A DNA stretch of 64,000 bases, taken from positions 248,001 to 312,000 of the forward strand of contig NZ_CP160205.1 of the NCBI RefSeq assembly GCF_041080815.1. Direction: 5' to 3'. The DNA comes from Mucilaginibacter yixingensis (GTDB taxonomy: Bacteria; Bacteroidota; Bacteroidia; Sphingobacteriales; Sphingobacteriaceae). This document shows, piece after piece, positions 48,071 through 55,933 of the stretch. Under the pieces are notes generated by a model. It did no database searches. It saw only the letters and a program-made list of their open reading frames with translations, and was not told where the DNA came from. A program made the translations under genes and the position numbers. Positions within the stretch are counted from its first letter, which is position 1. Every line of letters starts with the position of its first letter.

Positions 48071-48928
48071 TTACTCTTCTGAGCCTTCTGCTTCAGTTTC
48101 GGCAGCAGGAGCTACGGCTTCAGCTTCTACGTCGGCAGTTACGCGTTTGCGTTTACCACCTTCTGCAGGAGCGGCCTCGTTGCTGTCAACTTTAGTTTTT
48201 GCAGCAACTGCTTCTTTTTCTGCTTCTTCTTCTTTATCGCGTTTGCGCTCTTCTAAACCTTCCTGGATAGCCTGGATGATAACACCAGTTACCAAAGAGA
48301 TTGATTTAGTAGCGTCATCGTTAGCCGGGATAGGGAAGTCGATGTTTGAAGGATCTGAGTTAGTATCAACCATTGCAAAAGTTGGGATGTTCAGTTTCAA
48401 CGCCTCAGAAACAGCGATGTGCTCTTTCTTAACGTCGATCAGGAACAATGCAGCCGGCAGACGGTTCAGGTCAGAGATACCACCAAGCAGGCTTTCCAGC
48501 TTGATACGCTCACGCTGAATCATCAGACGCTCTTTTTTAGAAAGGTTGCTGTAAGTACCGTCTTTAGTCAGTTTATCGATGTTAGACATTTTTTTGATTG
48601 ACTTGCGTACGGTAGCAAAGTTGGTTAACATACCACCTAACCAACGCTCGGTTACGAAAGGCATGTTTACGCTTTTTGCGTAATCAGCTACAATGTCTTT
48701 AGCTTGTTTCTTGGTAGCAACAAACAGTACTTTGCGGCCTGATTTTACAATTTGTTTGATAGCTGTAGCAGCTTCATCAAGCTTAACTACAGTTTTGTTA
48801 AGATCGATGATGTGGATACCGTTGCGCTCCATGAAAATGTACTGAGCCATTTTCGGATCCCATTTGCGGGTAAGGTGACCAAAGTGTACACCTGCATCCA
48901 GTAAATCCTGATATGTTGTTCTTGCCAT
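48071..48928 (-). CDS. rpsB: 30S ribosomal protein S2
   Basis: A 285-residue small-subunit protein that binds the neck of 16S rRNA. Typical boxes: LLDAGVHFGHLTRKWDPKM (about 9-27), IDLNKTVVKL, WLGGMLTNF (about 93-101), and IPTFAMVDTNSDPSNIDFPIPANDD near 180-205. The C-terminal 50 residues are an added acidic and alanine-rich tail (ends AETEAEGSEE), as often in Bacteroidota. It starts 21 bp after rpsI. Confidence 0.98.
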   Translation of the reverse strand: MARTTYQDLLDAGVHFGHLTRKWDPKMAQYIFMERNGIHIIDLNKTVVKLDEAATAIKQIVKSGRKVLFVATKKQAKDIVADYAKSVNMPFVTERWLGGMLTNFATVRKSIKKMSNIDKLTKDGTYSNLSKKERLMIQRERIKLESLLGGISDLNRLPAALFLIDVKKEHIAVSEALKLNIPTFAMVDTNSDPSNIDFPIPANDDATKSISLVTGVIIQAIQEGLEERKRDKEEEAEKEAVAAKTKVDSNEAAPAEGGKRKRVTADVEAEAVAPAAETEAEGSEE

Positions 48929-48949
48929 TGTTGTGTCCTCCTTAAAAAA

Positions 48950-49336
48950 TTAACGTTTACTGAACTGGAATCTCTTACGTGCTTTTTTGCGGCCTGGTTT
49001 CTTACGCTCAACCATACGGTCATCACGTGTCATGATACCTTTAGCACGCAACGCTGGTTTTTTCTCAGCGTCAAGTTCAACAATAGCTTTGGCAATAGCT
49101 AAACGAACGGCCTCAGCCTGTCCTTTTACGCCACCACCGGCAACGTTTACCTTAACATCGTACTGACCGGTAACGCCAGCAACTAAAGCTGCCTGGTTAA
49201 CGATGTACTGTAAAGGTAGGGTTGGAAAATATACAGTGTAATCTTTACCGTTTACGGTAATTGCACCGTTGCCTGCGCTTAAATAAATGCGGGCAACTGC
49301 TGTTTTTCTTCTGCCTGAAGTGTTAGTAGCTGGCAT
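48950..49336 (-). CDS. rpsI: 30S ribosomal protein S9
   Basis: A 128-residue protein with the signature GGGVKGQAEAVRLAIAKAIVELD (about 69-91) and a basic C-terminal tail ending KKARKRFQFSKR that reaches the P-site tRNA. It lies 27 bp after rplM. Confidence 0.98.
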   Translation of the reverse strand: MPATNTSGRRKTAVARIYLSAGNGAITVNGKDYTVYFPTLPLQYIVNQAALVAGVTGQYDVKVNVAGGGVKGQAEAVRLAIAKAIVELDAEKKPALRAKGIMTRDDRMVERKKPGRKKARKRFQFSKR

Positions 49337-49363
49337 TTCTTTTCTCCTTTTAAATTAATTGAG

Positions 49364-49801
49364 TTAAATGGTTTTAGGGTTTTGAGCGGCGTGTGGATGC
49401 TCTGAACCAGCATACACATACAGGTTGCCAAATAAGGCACGGCCCAAACGATTTTTAGGTAACATACCACGAACGGCTTTTTCAATTACACGCTCTGGGT
49501 GTTTTGCCATTAACTCCTTAGGAGAAATGAAACGCTGACCACCTGGGTAACCAGTGTAAGAAACATAAGTTTTGTCGTTAAACTTGTTTCCGGTCAGTTT
49601 TACCTTGTCTGCATTGATAACGATCACGTTATCACCGCAGTCTACGTTTGGGGTAAAGCTTGGCTTGTTTTTACCTCTAATGATCATAGCGATCTTAGTA
49701 GACAAGCGCCCCAAAATCTCGCCTTGTGCGTCAACAACAACCCATTCTTTGTTAACGGTCTTTTTGTTGGCTGAGACAGTTTTGTAACTTAACGTATTCA
49801 C
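49364..49801 (-). CDS. rplM: 50S ribosomal protein L13
   Basis: A 145-residue large-subunit protein. It has VVDAQGEILGRLSTKIA (about 23-39) and the C-terminal KAVRGMLPKNRLGRALFGNLYVYAGSEHPHAAQNP. It is the first gene of the rplM-rpsI-rpsB-tsf cluster and has a consensus promoter with a roughly 45-nt leader that could hold an autoregulatory structure. Confidence 0.98.
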   Translation of the reverse strand: MNTLSYKTVSANKKTVNKEWVVVDAQGEILGRLSTKIAMIIRGKNKPSFTPNVDCGDNVIVINADKVKLTGNKFNDKTYVSYTGYPGGQRFISPKELMAKHPERVIEKAVRGMLPKNRLGRALFGNLYVYAGSEHPHAAQNPKTI

Positions 49802-49855
49802 TTGCTTAAAATTAAATTAATTAAACGTTTTTTCTACCCCGTAAAATCGGGACTG

Positions 49856-49885
49856 CAAAGATACGCTTATTTACTTAATTGTCAA
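49856..49885 (-). promoter_or_regulatory. Promoter of the rplM ribosomal operon
   Basis: On the - strand: TTG(AC) at 49885-49883, a 19-bp spacer, then TATCTTTG at 49863-49856. This is a full match to the Bacteroidota housekeeping promoter and the best promoter in the window. Confidence 0.85.
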
Positions 49886-49948
49886 ATGGTTTTTGTGGTT
49901 TTGTTGGGTAGTAGGGTTGGAGCGTCAAGTAATTGGTTGACAAGTTGT

Positions 49949-50452
49949 TCAATCAATCCATAATCCTACCCGGCCGTAACGGTAAGGGTAACGTTTTACA
50001 CTGTCTCTGAAATTCTTCGGAACAACGATTCTACAGTGGGGTAGTACTGGGGTTTTATCTATGGTTATATAGAAATTTTCGGGGTTGTCAGGCAGTGCGG
50101 GTTGCAAATCTGTATCCAGCACCAACACCGTATCTGCTTGGGTTCGGGTGCTATCACGATAAACAGCGCATAAATAAGCGTCGGCCCATAAGGTGTCATT
50201 AAATCTACTTTGGCTGCGTCGGCATAAAAAAGGTTTAATCAAAAAAGCGCCCATTTTGGGAATAGTGTCGTTTTCTGATTGATATATGGCACGCATCCGG
50301 CTGGTATTCAGAGAAACTACAGTTGGTGCCATCTGTTTTATATGTTCAGCCCGGTCATGACGGATGGACAGGCAACCTTTTAGCAGAATAAACCCCACCC
50401 CGCCAAAAACTATGATGCACGCAATAATGAGGGGTTTGGTGTATTTATCCAT
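49949..50452 (-). CDS. Single-pass membrane protein of unknown function
   Basis: A 167-residue protein. An N-terminal transmembrane helix (about 8-26) is followed by a periplasmic or cytoplasmic domain of about 140 residues with several charged, Tyr- and Asp-rich stretches (ALPDNPENFYITIDKTPVLPHC). It has no recognised family. It stands apart from the ribosomal operon, in the same direction as that operon but upstream of its promoter. Confidence 0.65.
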   Translation of the reverse strand: MDKYTKPLIIACIIVFGGVGFILLKGCLSIRHDRAEHIKQMAPTVVSLNTSRMRAIYQSENDTIPKMGAFLIKPFLCRRSQSRFNDTLWADAYLCAVYRDSTRTQADTVLVLDTDLQPALPDNPENFYITIDKTPVLPHCRIVVPKNFRDSVKRYPYRYGRVGLWID

Positions 50453-50540
50453 TACAGATTAATACCACGGTCAATAAAAAGTAACCTGCTGTTTTGATAT
50501 TAATTAGGTCTTTAAAAACGAACGTTCAGTATTACTTCGG

Positions 50541-50612
50541 TGCCTGTAGTCCCGCTATCCGCTCATACGCCTGCAGGCATTAGGCGCGAAGGCCGGTATC
50601 CGCTTCTATCGG
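50541..50612. repeat. GC-rich conserved intergenic repeat (family H), copy 2
   Basis: CCGCTCATAC, GCAGGCATTAG, CGAAGG and GGCCGGTATCCGCT occur in the same order as in the reverse complement of 46785-46900, with shorter spacers. It lies between two unrecognised divergent genes. Confidence 0.6.
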
Positions 50613-50678
50613 GTTTAAGTTGAGCGGTTGCCAATGTTTACTCCTGATTTTTATCTTTAACATAGTAAACCCTATTGC

Positions 50679-51068
50679 ATGGACTATCAGATCTTTATTT
50701 ATTCGGTACGAGTTTGGCTTTCGGCGGTTTTTCTTTCGCCCGTTTTGGTGCTGATTCCTGATGGACAGCTATTTAAAATGACCCTGAGTGATTGGTCAAT
50801 TTATTTGTCAGTTGTATTGCTCAGTATATTCTTTTCTATTCCTTGTTTTCTTTCTTTATGGTTAGCAGTCAACCTGGTGCAATTCTCAAGTTGGCATATA
50901 ATGCTGAAAAAGCTCTCGCTTTGCATTATTGGAGTGGCTTTCACGATACTTCCTTTTTTTGTACTGCTTGGATCCGAAGCAACCTTTAACGATTCGTCAA
51001 GTCCCGTTTTAGCTTATGTGTTAGTTATTTGTGCAGGTATCTGGTTTTACCGGTTAACGCCTAGATAA
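50679..51068 (+). CDS. Four-helix membrane protein of unknown function
   Basis: A 129-residue protein with four hydrophobic stretches (about 10-28, 37-63, 70-95 and 105-125). No family is recognised. It lies alone on the + strand between - strand genes and converges with the 184-residue gene. Confidence 0.6.
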   Translation: MDYQIFIYSVRVWLSAVFLSPVLVLIPDGQLFKMTLSDWSIYLSVVLLSIFFSIPCFLSLWLAVNLVQFSSWHIMLKKLSLCIIGVAFTILPFFVLLGSEATFNDSSSPVLAYVLVICAGIWFYRLTPR

Positions 51069-51093
51069 ACGGATGTGGTTAAATGGAAGAATA

Positions 51094-51648
51094 TCAAAAT
51101 CTTCTAACCATTTTCAAAAGAGACTTAAGGTCAGGATAGCGAATGCCTAAAGGAATATCCTCATACATAATAGGTACGTCTTTGTTATTAATTACCATCT
51201 GATAAAGCCCCTCTTGCTCTTCGGTTCCATAAATTAACTCCCCTCCATTTGCCTGGCGGATGATATAGATGCGGAATTTGAACGTTGTTTTTATGTGCAA
51301 TTTCTCCGTTTTTCCTGTTGATTTGCCGTTAATGTAAACAGGGTTGCCATCTTCAAAAGTGTCTACCGGCAGGTTGATGGCGGCCTGGTAAATGGTTAAG
51401 CCGCCTTTATTGGCTTCTGCCCATTTGTCAATGACGTAACCACCGGTCTGCCTTCTTGAATAGTGAAACCGGGATAGATCAAGTTTGGTAAAGGGTTTGA
51501 ACAGATCGAACCGAACGTCTTTTAATTGCGGTTCTCCCCAGGGTTCGGATACTAAACGTTCCTGGTCTTTGTGTATGTCACCGGCTAGTTTTAAACTTGG
51601 CGAGCCAAGTATAAGCGCTGTGAGGGCGATTAAAAACAGTCGTGTCAT
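51094..51648 (-). CDS. Secreted protein of unknown function
   Basis: A 184-residue protein with a short signal peptide (MTRLFLIALTALILGSPSL) and a mature part of mixed beta character (DRFDLFKPFTKLDLSRFHYS; HIKTTFKFRIYIIRQANGGELIYG; PIMYEDIPLGIRYPDLKSLLKMV). No family is recognised. It follows the 225-residue membrane-protein gene by 17 bp, so the pair is likely co-transcribed. Confidence 0.68.
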   Translation of the reverse strand: MTRLFLIALTALILGSPSLKLAGDIHKDQERLVSEPWGEPQLKDVRFDLFKPFTKLDLSRFHYSRRQTGGYVIDKWAEANKGGLTIYQAAINLPVDTFEDGNPVYINGKSTGKTEKLHIKTTFKFRIYIIRQANGGELIYGTEEQEGLYQMVINNKDVPIMYEDIPLGIRYPDLKSLLKMVRRF

Positions 51649-51665
51649 TCATTATAAATATATAG

Positions 51666-52343
51666 TTATAGCTGGTGCGGCAAAAAACTCAATGCCAAAA
51701 ATATTACCGCGCCTACAAGTAATATAAAATAAAGTGTGGAGCGCATGTCTTTAATATAAAAGCCGGGTTTAACAGCACGTTGCTGCACAGCAGGAACAAA
51801 TAGTACTAAGATGGTCAGTAATGCCAGAATACCAATATCTACCCGGGCAGCCAGTATAAGTTTGGTGAAATTATGAGTGGTAAAGACATCAACTATTCCG
51901 GCTAATGGTAATGAATTCCAGATGGCTATAAAACACACCACAAACCATATTCTCAATCCAAAGCTACCACTGGCCTGTGCCTGTGCAATTTCGGCCTCTA
52001 TATCAGCCGGCAATAAGGGATCCATATTATTTAGAAAGCCGGATTGTTCTATACGGGCAATCAGATCAGCCTCACGGCCGCTACAAGTAAAAACTACATT
52101 TTCTTTATAATTACCAACGCGGTGCTTAATGCGTATGCCTGTTTTAATCATCGAGGCGGGCTCGATGCTTATCACTTCAGACGGACGAAATAGTACCTTG
52201 CCCATAATGCCCATATTTAACGTGAGACAGTAGCGGGTAACGGTAAGTTTGGCAAATGGGTAGGAGGCGCTGATTCTTCCAATTTGTCCACCGCCGGTTT
52301 CTTCAACTTGGGTTGTGTTAAGGTTTAGTGTGTTGATAGACAT
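51666..52343 (-). CDS. Membrane protein with an N-terminal beta domain
   Basis: A 225-residue protein. The N-terminal ~110 residues form a soluble beta-rich region (KLTVTRYCLTLNMGIMGKVLFRPSEVISIEPASMIKTG), resembling PH-like domains found in bacterial membrane proteins. Three transmembrane segments follow (about 132-152, 165-185 and 200-222). No firm family assignment. Likely co-transcribed with the secreted-protein gene downstream. Confidence 0.65.
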   Translation of the reverse strand: MSINTLNLNTTQVEETGGGQIGRISASYPFAKLTVTRYCLTLNMGIMGKVLFRPSEVISIEPASMIKTGIRIKHRVGNYKENVVFTCSGREADLIARIEQSGFLNNMDPLLPADIEAEIAQAQASGSFGLRIWFVVCFIAIWNSLPLAGIVDVFTTHNFTKLILAARVDIGILALLTILVLFVPAVQQRAVKPGFYIKDMRSTLYFILLVGAVIFLALSFLPHQL

Positions 52344-52412
52344 AAGGTAAATTTAAATGATTTATCAATACACCGCCACAAAAACCTGACAAATCATCAA
52401 CACACCCTTATC

Positions 52413-52420
52413 TAACTTTG
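52413..52420 (+). promoter_or_regulatory. Probable -7 element of the monooxygenase gene
   Basis: TAACTTTG matches TAnnTTTG exactly, 18 bp before the ATG. No TTG is seen at the expected distance. Confidence 0.5.
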
Positions 52421-52438
52421 TACGCATCTAAATATCCT

Positions 52439-53461
52439 ATGAGTACAAAACATATCCGCTTGAGCGTGCTTGATCAATCGCCCATTCGTAAGAGGGCAAC
52501 CGCCGTGCAGGCCGTGCGCGAAACCATCGAACTGGCTAAATTAACCGAACAACTGGGCTACACCCGCTATTGGGTGGCCGAACATCATAACACCGGCATA
52601 TTGGCTGGCTCAACCCCCGAAGTATTGCTGGGGCACCTGGCTGCACATACCAAAACCATCCGCATTGGTTCGGGCGGTATTATGCTGCCCAATCATAGTG
52701 CGTTGCAGGTGGCCGAGCGTTTCAGGATGCTGGAAGCACTGGCGCCGGGTAGGGTAGACCTGGGTATGGGTCGTGCCCCGGGGACTGATCGCATAACGGC
52801 GTCGGTACTTAATCCGTCAAACCAGTTTCGCGAGCAGGATTTTATTGAGCAGTTGTATGAGCTGAACCATTACCTGCACGATACTTATGAACCCGGTACC
52901 ATTCAGCAAAAAATCCGCGCCATCCCGCAGGTTGAAACCGTGCCATCGTTATGGCTATTGAGCAGCAGCGGACAAAGTGGTTTGTTTGCCGCGCACTTTG
53001 GTATGGCCTTTTCATTCGCACATTTCATCAACCCCTTCGGCGGACCGGAAGCCGTTAAAACTTACCGCGAGCGCTTCCAGCCCTCGGCAGATCTGGCTGT
53101 GCCGCAGGCTAACATGGCCATCTTTGTGTTCTGTTCTGAAGATGCCGAAAAGGTAGAGCGTCACAAAGCAGTAATGGGCCACCGTTTCCTGCAGTTTGAA
53201 AAAGGCGGACCAATTGTACCGCTTACCTATGACGACGTAAAAGACGTTGTTTACACCGATGCCGAGCAGGACAGGTTACGCTATAATCGGCAGCGCGTGG
53301 TAGCGGGCAGCCCGCAGTTTGTAAAAGAACGTCTGAGCGCCCTGGCCGAAAGCTATGGTGTAGACGAGATAATGATGGTCACCATCACCGAAGATTTTAA
53401 TGACCGCCTGCTGTCTTATGAATTGGTAGCACGCCAGTTTGGTTTACAGCCATTGGTATAA
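52439..53461 (+). CDS. LLM-class flavin-dependent oxidoreductase
   Basis: A 340-residue luciferase-like TIM-barrel monooxygenase that uses reduced FMN. Its start LSVLDQSPIRKRATAVQAVRETIELAKLTEQLGYTRYWVAEHHNT is characteristic of the MsnO8-like group; GGIMLPNHSALQVAERFRMLEALAPGRVDLGMGRAPGTD follows at about 79-117. The ATG at 52439 is preferred over an in-frame TTG at 52418, which lies in the promoter. The substrate is unknown. An FMN reductase lies 7 kb away. Confidence 0.93.
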   Translation: MSTKHIRLSVLDQSPIRKRATAVQAVRETIELAKLTEQLGYTRYWVAEHHNTGILAGSTPEVLLGHLAAHTKTIRIGSGGIMLPNHSALQVAERFRMLEALAPGRVDLGMGRAPGTDRITASVLNPSNQFREQDFIEQLYELNHYLHDTYEPGTIQQKIRAIPQVETVPSLWLLSSSGQSGLFAAHFGMAFSFAHFINPFGGPEAVKTYRERFQPSADLAVPQANMAIFVFCSEDAEKVERHKAVMGHRFLQFEKGGPIVPLTYDDVKDVVYTDAEQDRLRYNRQRVVAGSPQFVKERLSALAESYGVDEIMMVTITEDFNDRLLSYELVARQFGLQPLV

Positions 53462-53481
53462 CCCAATAAGTTAGCCCAGAT

Positions 53482-53562
53482 GTCATGCTGAGTGATAGCG
53501 AAGCATCTCTGATGTAATTCTATCAGGAATATCCGCAGAGATGCTTCGTTCCTCAGCATGAC
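53482..53562. repeat. Palindromic intergenic repeat, family B, copy 2
   Basis: Outer arms GTCATGCTGAG...AGCGAAGCATCTCTG and CAGAGATGCTTCGTTCCTCAG..., 81 bp, between the monooxygenase and the peptidase genes. Confidence 0.9.
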
Positions 53563-53694
53563 ATTCGTTTTGACGATCGCTGTTAAAACGCCCCACGCCC
53601 TCCGCTCATCCCTCCGCAAAGATCAAGTTTGTTAAAAATTTAACAGTAACCTGCATCTTTCTTTATATTAGCCTCCTCGCTAAACAAACCTGCC

Positions 53695-55566
53695 ATGCGC
53701 AAAATATTGTTATTGACTGCATTGTGCGGCGCATTTACTGTTGCCCATGCACAAACACTTACTATACCACCGGGCATAGCCAAAACTTATGAAAACGGAA
53801 CCCGCCTGGCCAATGGCAAGCCGGGTAAAACTTATTGGCAAAACCATGGCCGCTATGATATTTCGGTAAACGTTGCTCCTCCCAATAAAATGGTGAAAGG
53901 TGTAGAGCAGATTACCTATTTCAATAATAGTCCGGATACACTGAAGGAGCTTAACATGAAGCTGATTGTTAATATCCATACCAGGCCCCAGCGCCGAGGG
54001 GCCGACGCCAAGCCCGAATTTGGTATAACTGTAGATGATTTTAAAGTTAATGGCGCGGCGGCAACCTGGCAAAATGCCCAGGCCGCCGGCACCAACTATA
54101 TGGTCCCTCTCGGTAAACCGCTGCTGCCAAAAGATTCGGTAAAGCTGGATATTAAGTGGCATTATCAGTTGGCTCAAAGTAAATCGATAGACCGCGAGGG
54201 GACTTTAGATTCAACCTCGTTTTTTATCGCCTATTTCTATCCGCGTGTGGCAGTTTATGATGATTATAAAGGCTGGGACATCCAACCCCATACCGGCGAT
54301 TTTGAGTTTTATAACGATTTTAATGATTACGCGCTGCACGTTACGGTTCCCAAAAACTTCATAGTGTGGGCCACGGGCACATTTAAAAATCCGGATGAGG
54401 TGCTGCAGCCCGAGTTTGCCCAGCGTCTGAAACGCTCTATGGCCGACGACTCAACCGTGCATATTGTAACCACGCAGGATCTGGCCGGGAAACACGTAAC
54501 CGCACAAAATGCTACCAACACGTGGACGTTTACCGCCAAAAATATTCCAGACATGACTGTTGCCCTGAGCGACCATTACGTATGGGATGGTGCCAGCATA
54601 GCCGTGCACGATGTAACCAAACGCCGTGCAAGCGTGCAGGCCGCTTATATTGATTCTGCAAAAGATCTCCATCACTCGGTGCAATTCAGTCGTTATGCGC
54701 TGGACTGGTTTTCGCACAATTGGCCGGGCATTCCGTATCCGTATGAGAAAAGCATCGCTATACAAGGTCTTGCCGATATGGAATACCCGATGATGGTGAA
54801 TGATAGTCCGCAGGATGATCTAAAGGAAGCCCAGTCATTGCAAGATCATGAGCAGTCGCACACCTATATGCCTTTTTACATGGGTATCAACGAGAGCTAT
54901 TATGCCTTTATGGACGAAGGTTGGGCAACCACTTTTGAATATCTGATAGGCATCAGCGAGCGCGGACAAGAGGATGCCGATAAGGTTTTCAAGAAAGAGA
55001 GGGTAGAGCGCTGGATCAAGTCTAAACATAACCGGGAGGATCCTATTATTACGCCATCGCCCGATGTGAAATTTCCCATTGGCGATAATCCTTACGGCAA
55101 ACCAGCGTTGTCTTACCTGGCGCTAAAAGACATGCTGGGCGATAACCTGTTTAAAAAGGCGCTGCATTATTATATGGTTAACTGGCATGGCAAGCACCCC
55201 ATTCCGTGGGATTTCTTTAACGGAGTGAAGGCCGCGACCGGCAAAAACCTCGATTGGTTTTTCTATAACTGGTTTTACACAAAATCATATAATGACTTGA
55301 ACCTGGCCGGTGCCCAAAAAGAGGGTAATGATTACATTTTGGACATCAAAAACGTTGGCGGCTTTGTTATTCCGTTCGATGTAGTTGTTTCTTATACCGA
55401 TGGCAGTAAAGATAGCTTCCATCAAACGCCGCTGGTGTGGGAAAAAGATCAGAAGGAGATCAACCTGAAGGTTAAAGCTCAAAAAGCGGTAAAAGAGATC
55501 AGGCTGGATAACGGTATTTTTATGGATGCCAATGAAGCTGATAATAGCTGGATAGCGGGGAGCTAA
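53695..55566 (+). CDS. Secreted M1-family metallopeptidase
   Basis: A 623-residue zinc peptidase with a signal peptide ending HAQ. The site is intact: HEQSH with His385, Glu386 and His389 and the third ligand Glu408 in DEGWA, an exact HExxH-x18-E gluzincin pattern. The usual GxMEN exopeptidase motif is replaced by LADMEYPMM about 40 residues upstream, so substrate specificity may differ from classic aminopeptidases. An N-terminal beta domain (about 30-260) precedes the catalytic part, and the C-terminal region is a beta-sandwich. It probably trims peptides in the periplasm or outside. Confidence 0.92.
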   Translation: MRKILLLTALCGAFTVAHAQTLTIPPGIAKTYENGTRLANGKPGKTYWQNHGRYDISVNVAPPNKMVKGVEQITYFNNSPDTLKELNMKLIVNIHTRPQRRGADAKPEFGITVDDFKVNGAAATWQNAQAAGTNYMVPLGKPLLPKDSVKLDIKWHYQLAQSKSIDREGTLDSTSFFIAYFYPRVAVYDDYKGWDIQPHTGDFEFYNDFNDYALHVTVPKNFIVWATGTFKNPDEVLQPEFAQRLKRSMADDSTVHIVTTQDLAGKHVTAQNATNTWTFTAKNIPDMTVALSDHYVWDGASIAVHDVTKRRASVQAAYIDSAKDLHHSVQFSRYALDWFSHNWPGIPYPYEKSIAIQGLADMEYPMMVNDSPQDDLKEAQSLQDHEQSHTYMPFYMGINESYYAFMDEGWATTFEYLIGISERGQEDADKVFKKERVERWIKSKHNREDPIITPSPDVKFPIGDNPYGKPALSYLALKDMLGDNLFKKALHYYMVNWHGKHPIPWDFFNGVKAATGKNLDWFFYNWFYTKSYNDLNLAGAQKEGNDYILDIKNVGGFVIPFDVVVSYTDGSKDSFHQTPLVWEKDQKEINLKVKAQKAVKEIRLDNGIFMDANEADNSWIAGS

Positions 55567-55589
55567 ACGTTTATTTGAAAGAGTTCCCG

Positions 55590-55901
55590 TCTCGTCACCA
55601 CTGTTGTCCGGTAAAAGAGATTTCAGGTATAAAAAGGCACCAGGTAGAAGCACTTTATGTGATGCCAACCAAAAACGACCTTGCGAGGTTTTTCAACAAT
55701 TATATGAGCAACTTTACCAGAGATATAAACAGTTTTTACCGGACAGCCGAACGACCTTCGGCACTAAACTCTTTATAGCAGCATATCAACTTAAACTCGG
55801 GGGCTTAGAGTTTGATTTTAAACCGTAAACGCATGAAACGTACTCATAATAGCATTTTTTTTGATTAGTCGGCTTTTTACCGGACAACAGTGTCTCGTCA
55901 C
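55590..55901. mobile_element. Non-autonomous insertion element (294 bp) with 9-bp target duplication
   Basis: The element at 55599-55892 has perfect 18-bp terminal inverted repeats (CACTGTTGTCCGGTAAAA and TTTTACCGGACAACAGTG). It is flanked by a perfect 9-bp direct repeat TCTCGTCAC at 55590-55598 and 55893-55901, the expected target-site duplication. The interior has no transposase-like ORF; short ORFs inside are unconvincing. It must have been mobilised in trans by an IS sharing these ends. The remainder of this gap contains nothing else. Confidence 0.9.
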
Positions 55902-55933
55902 AGCAATGACATTAGGGATTAAGTTAATGAGCT

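Noticed and set aside
49802-49855. Possible autoregulatory leader of rplM
   Set aside because: The leader is only about 45-50 nt with a 4-bp stem (CCCG/CGGG); too weak to call without a covariance model.
55575-55828. Two short ORFs in the 294-bp insertion element
   Set aside because: They cross its terminal inverted repeat and have no transposase motif; a truncated transposase cannot be excluded but is not supported.
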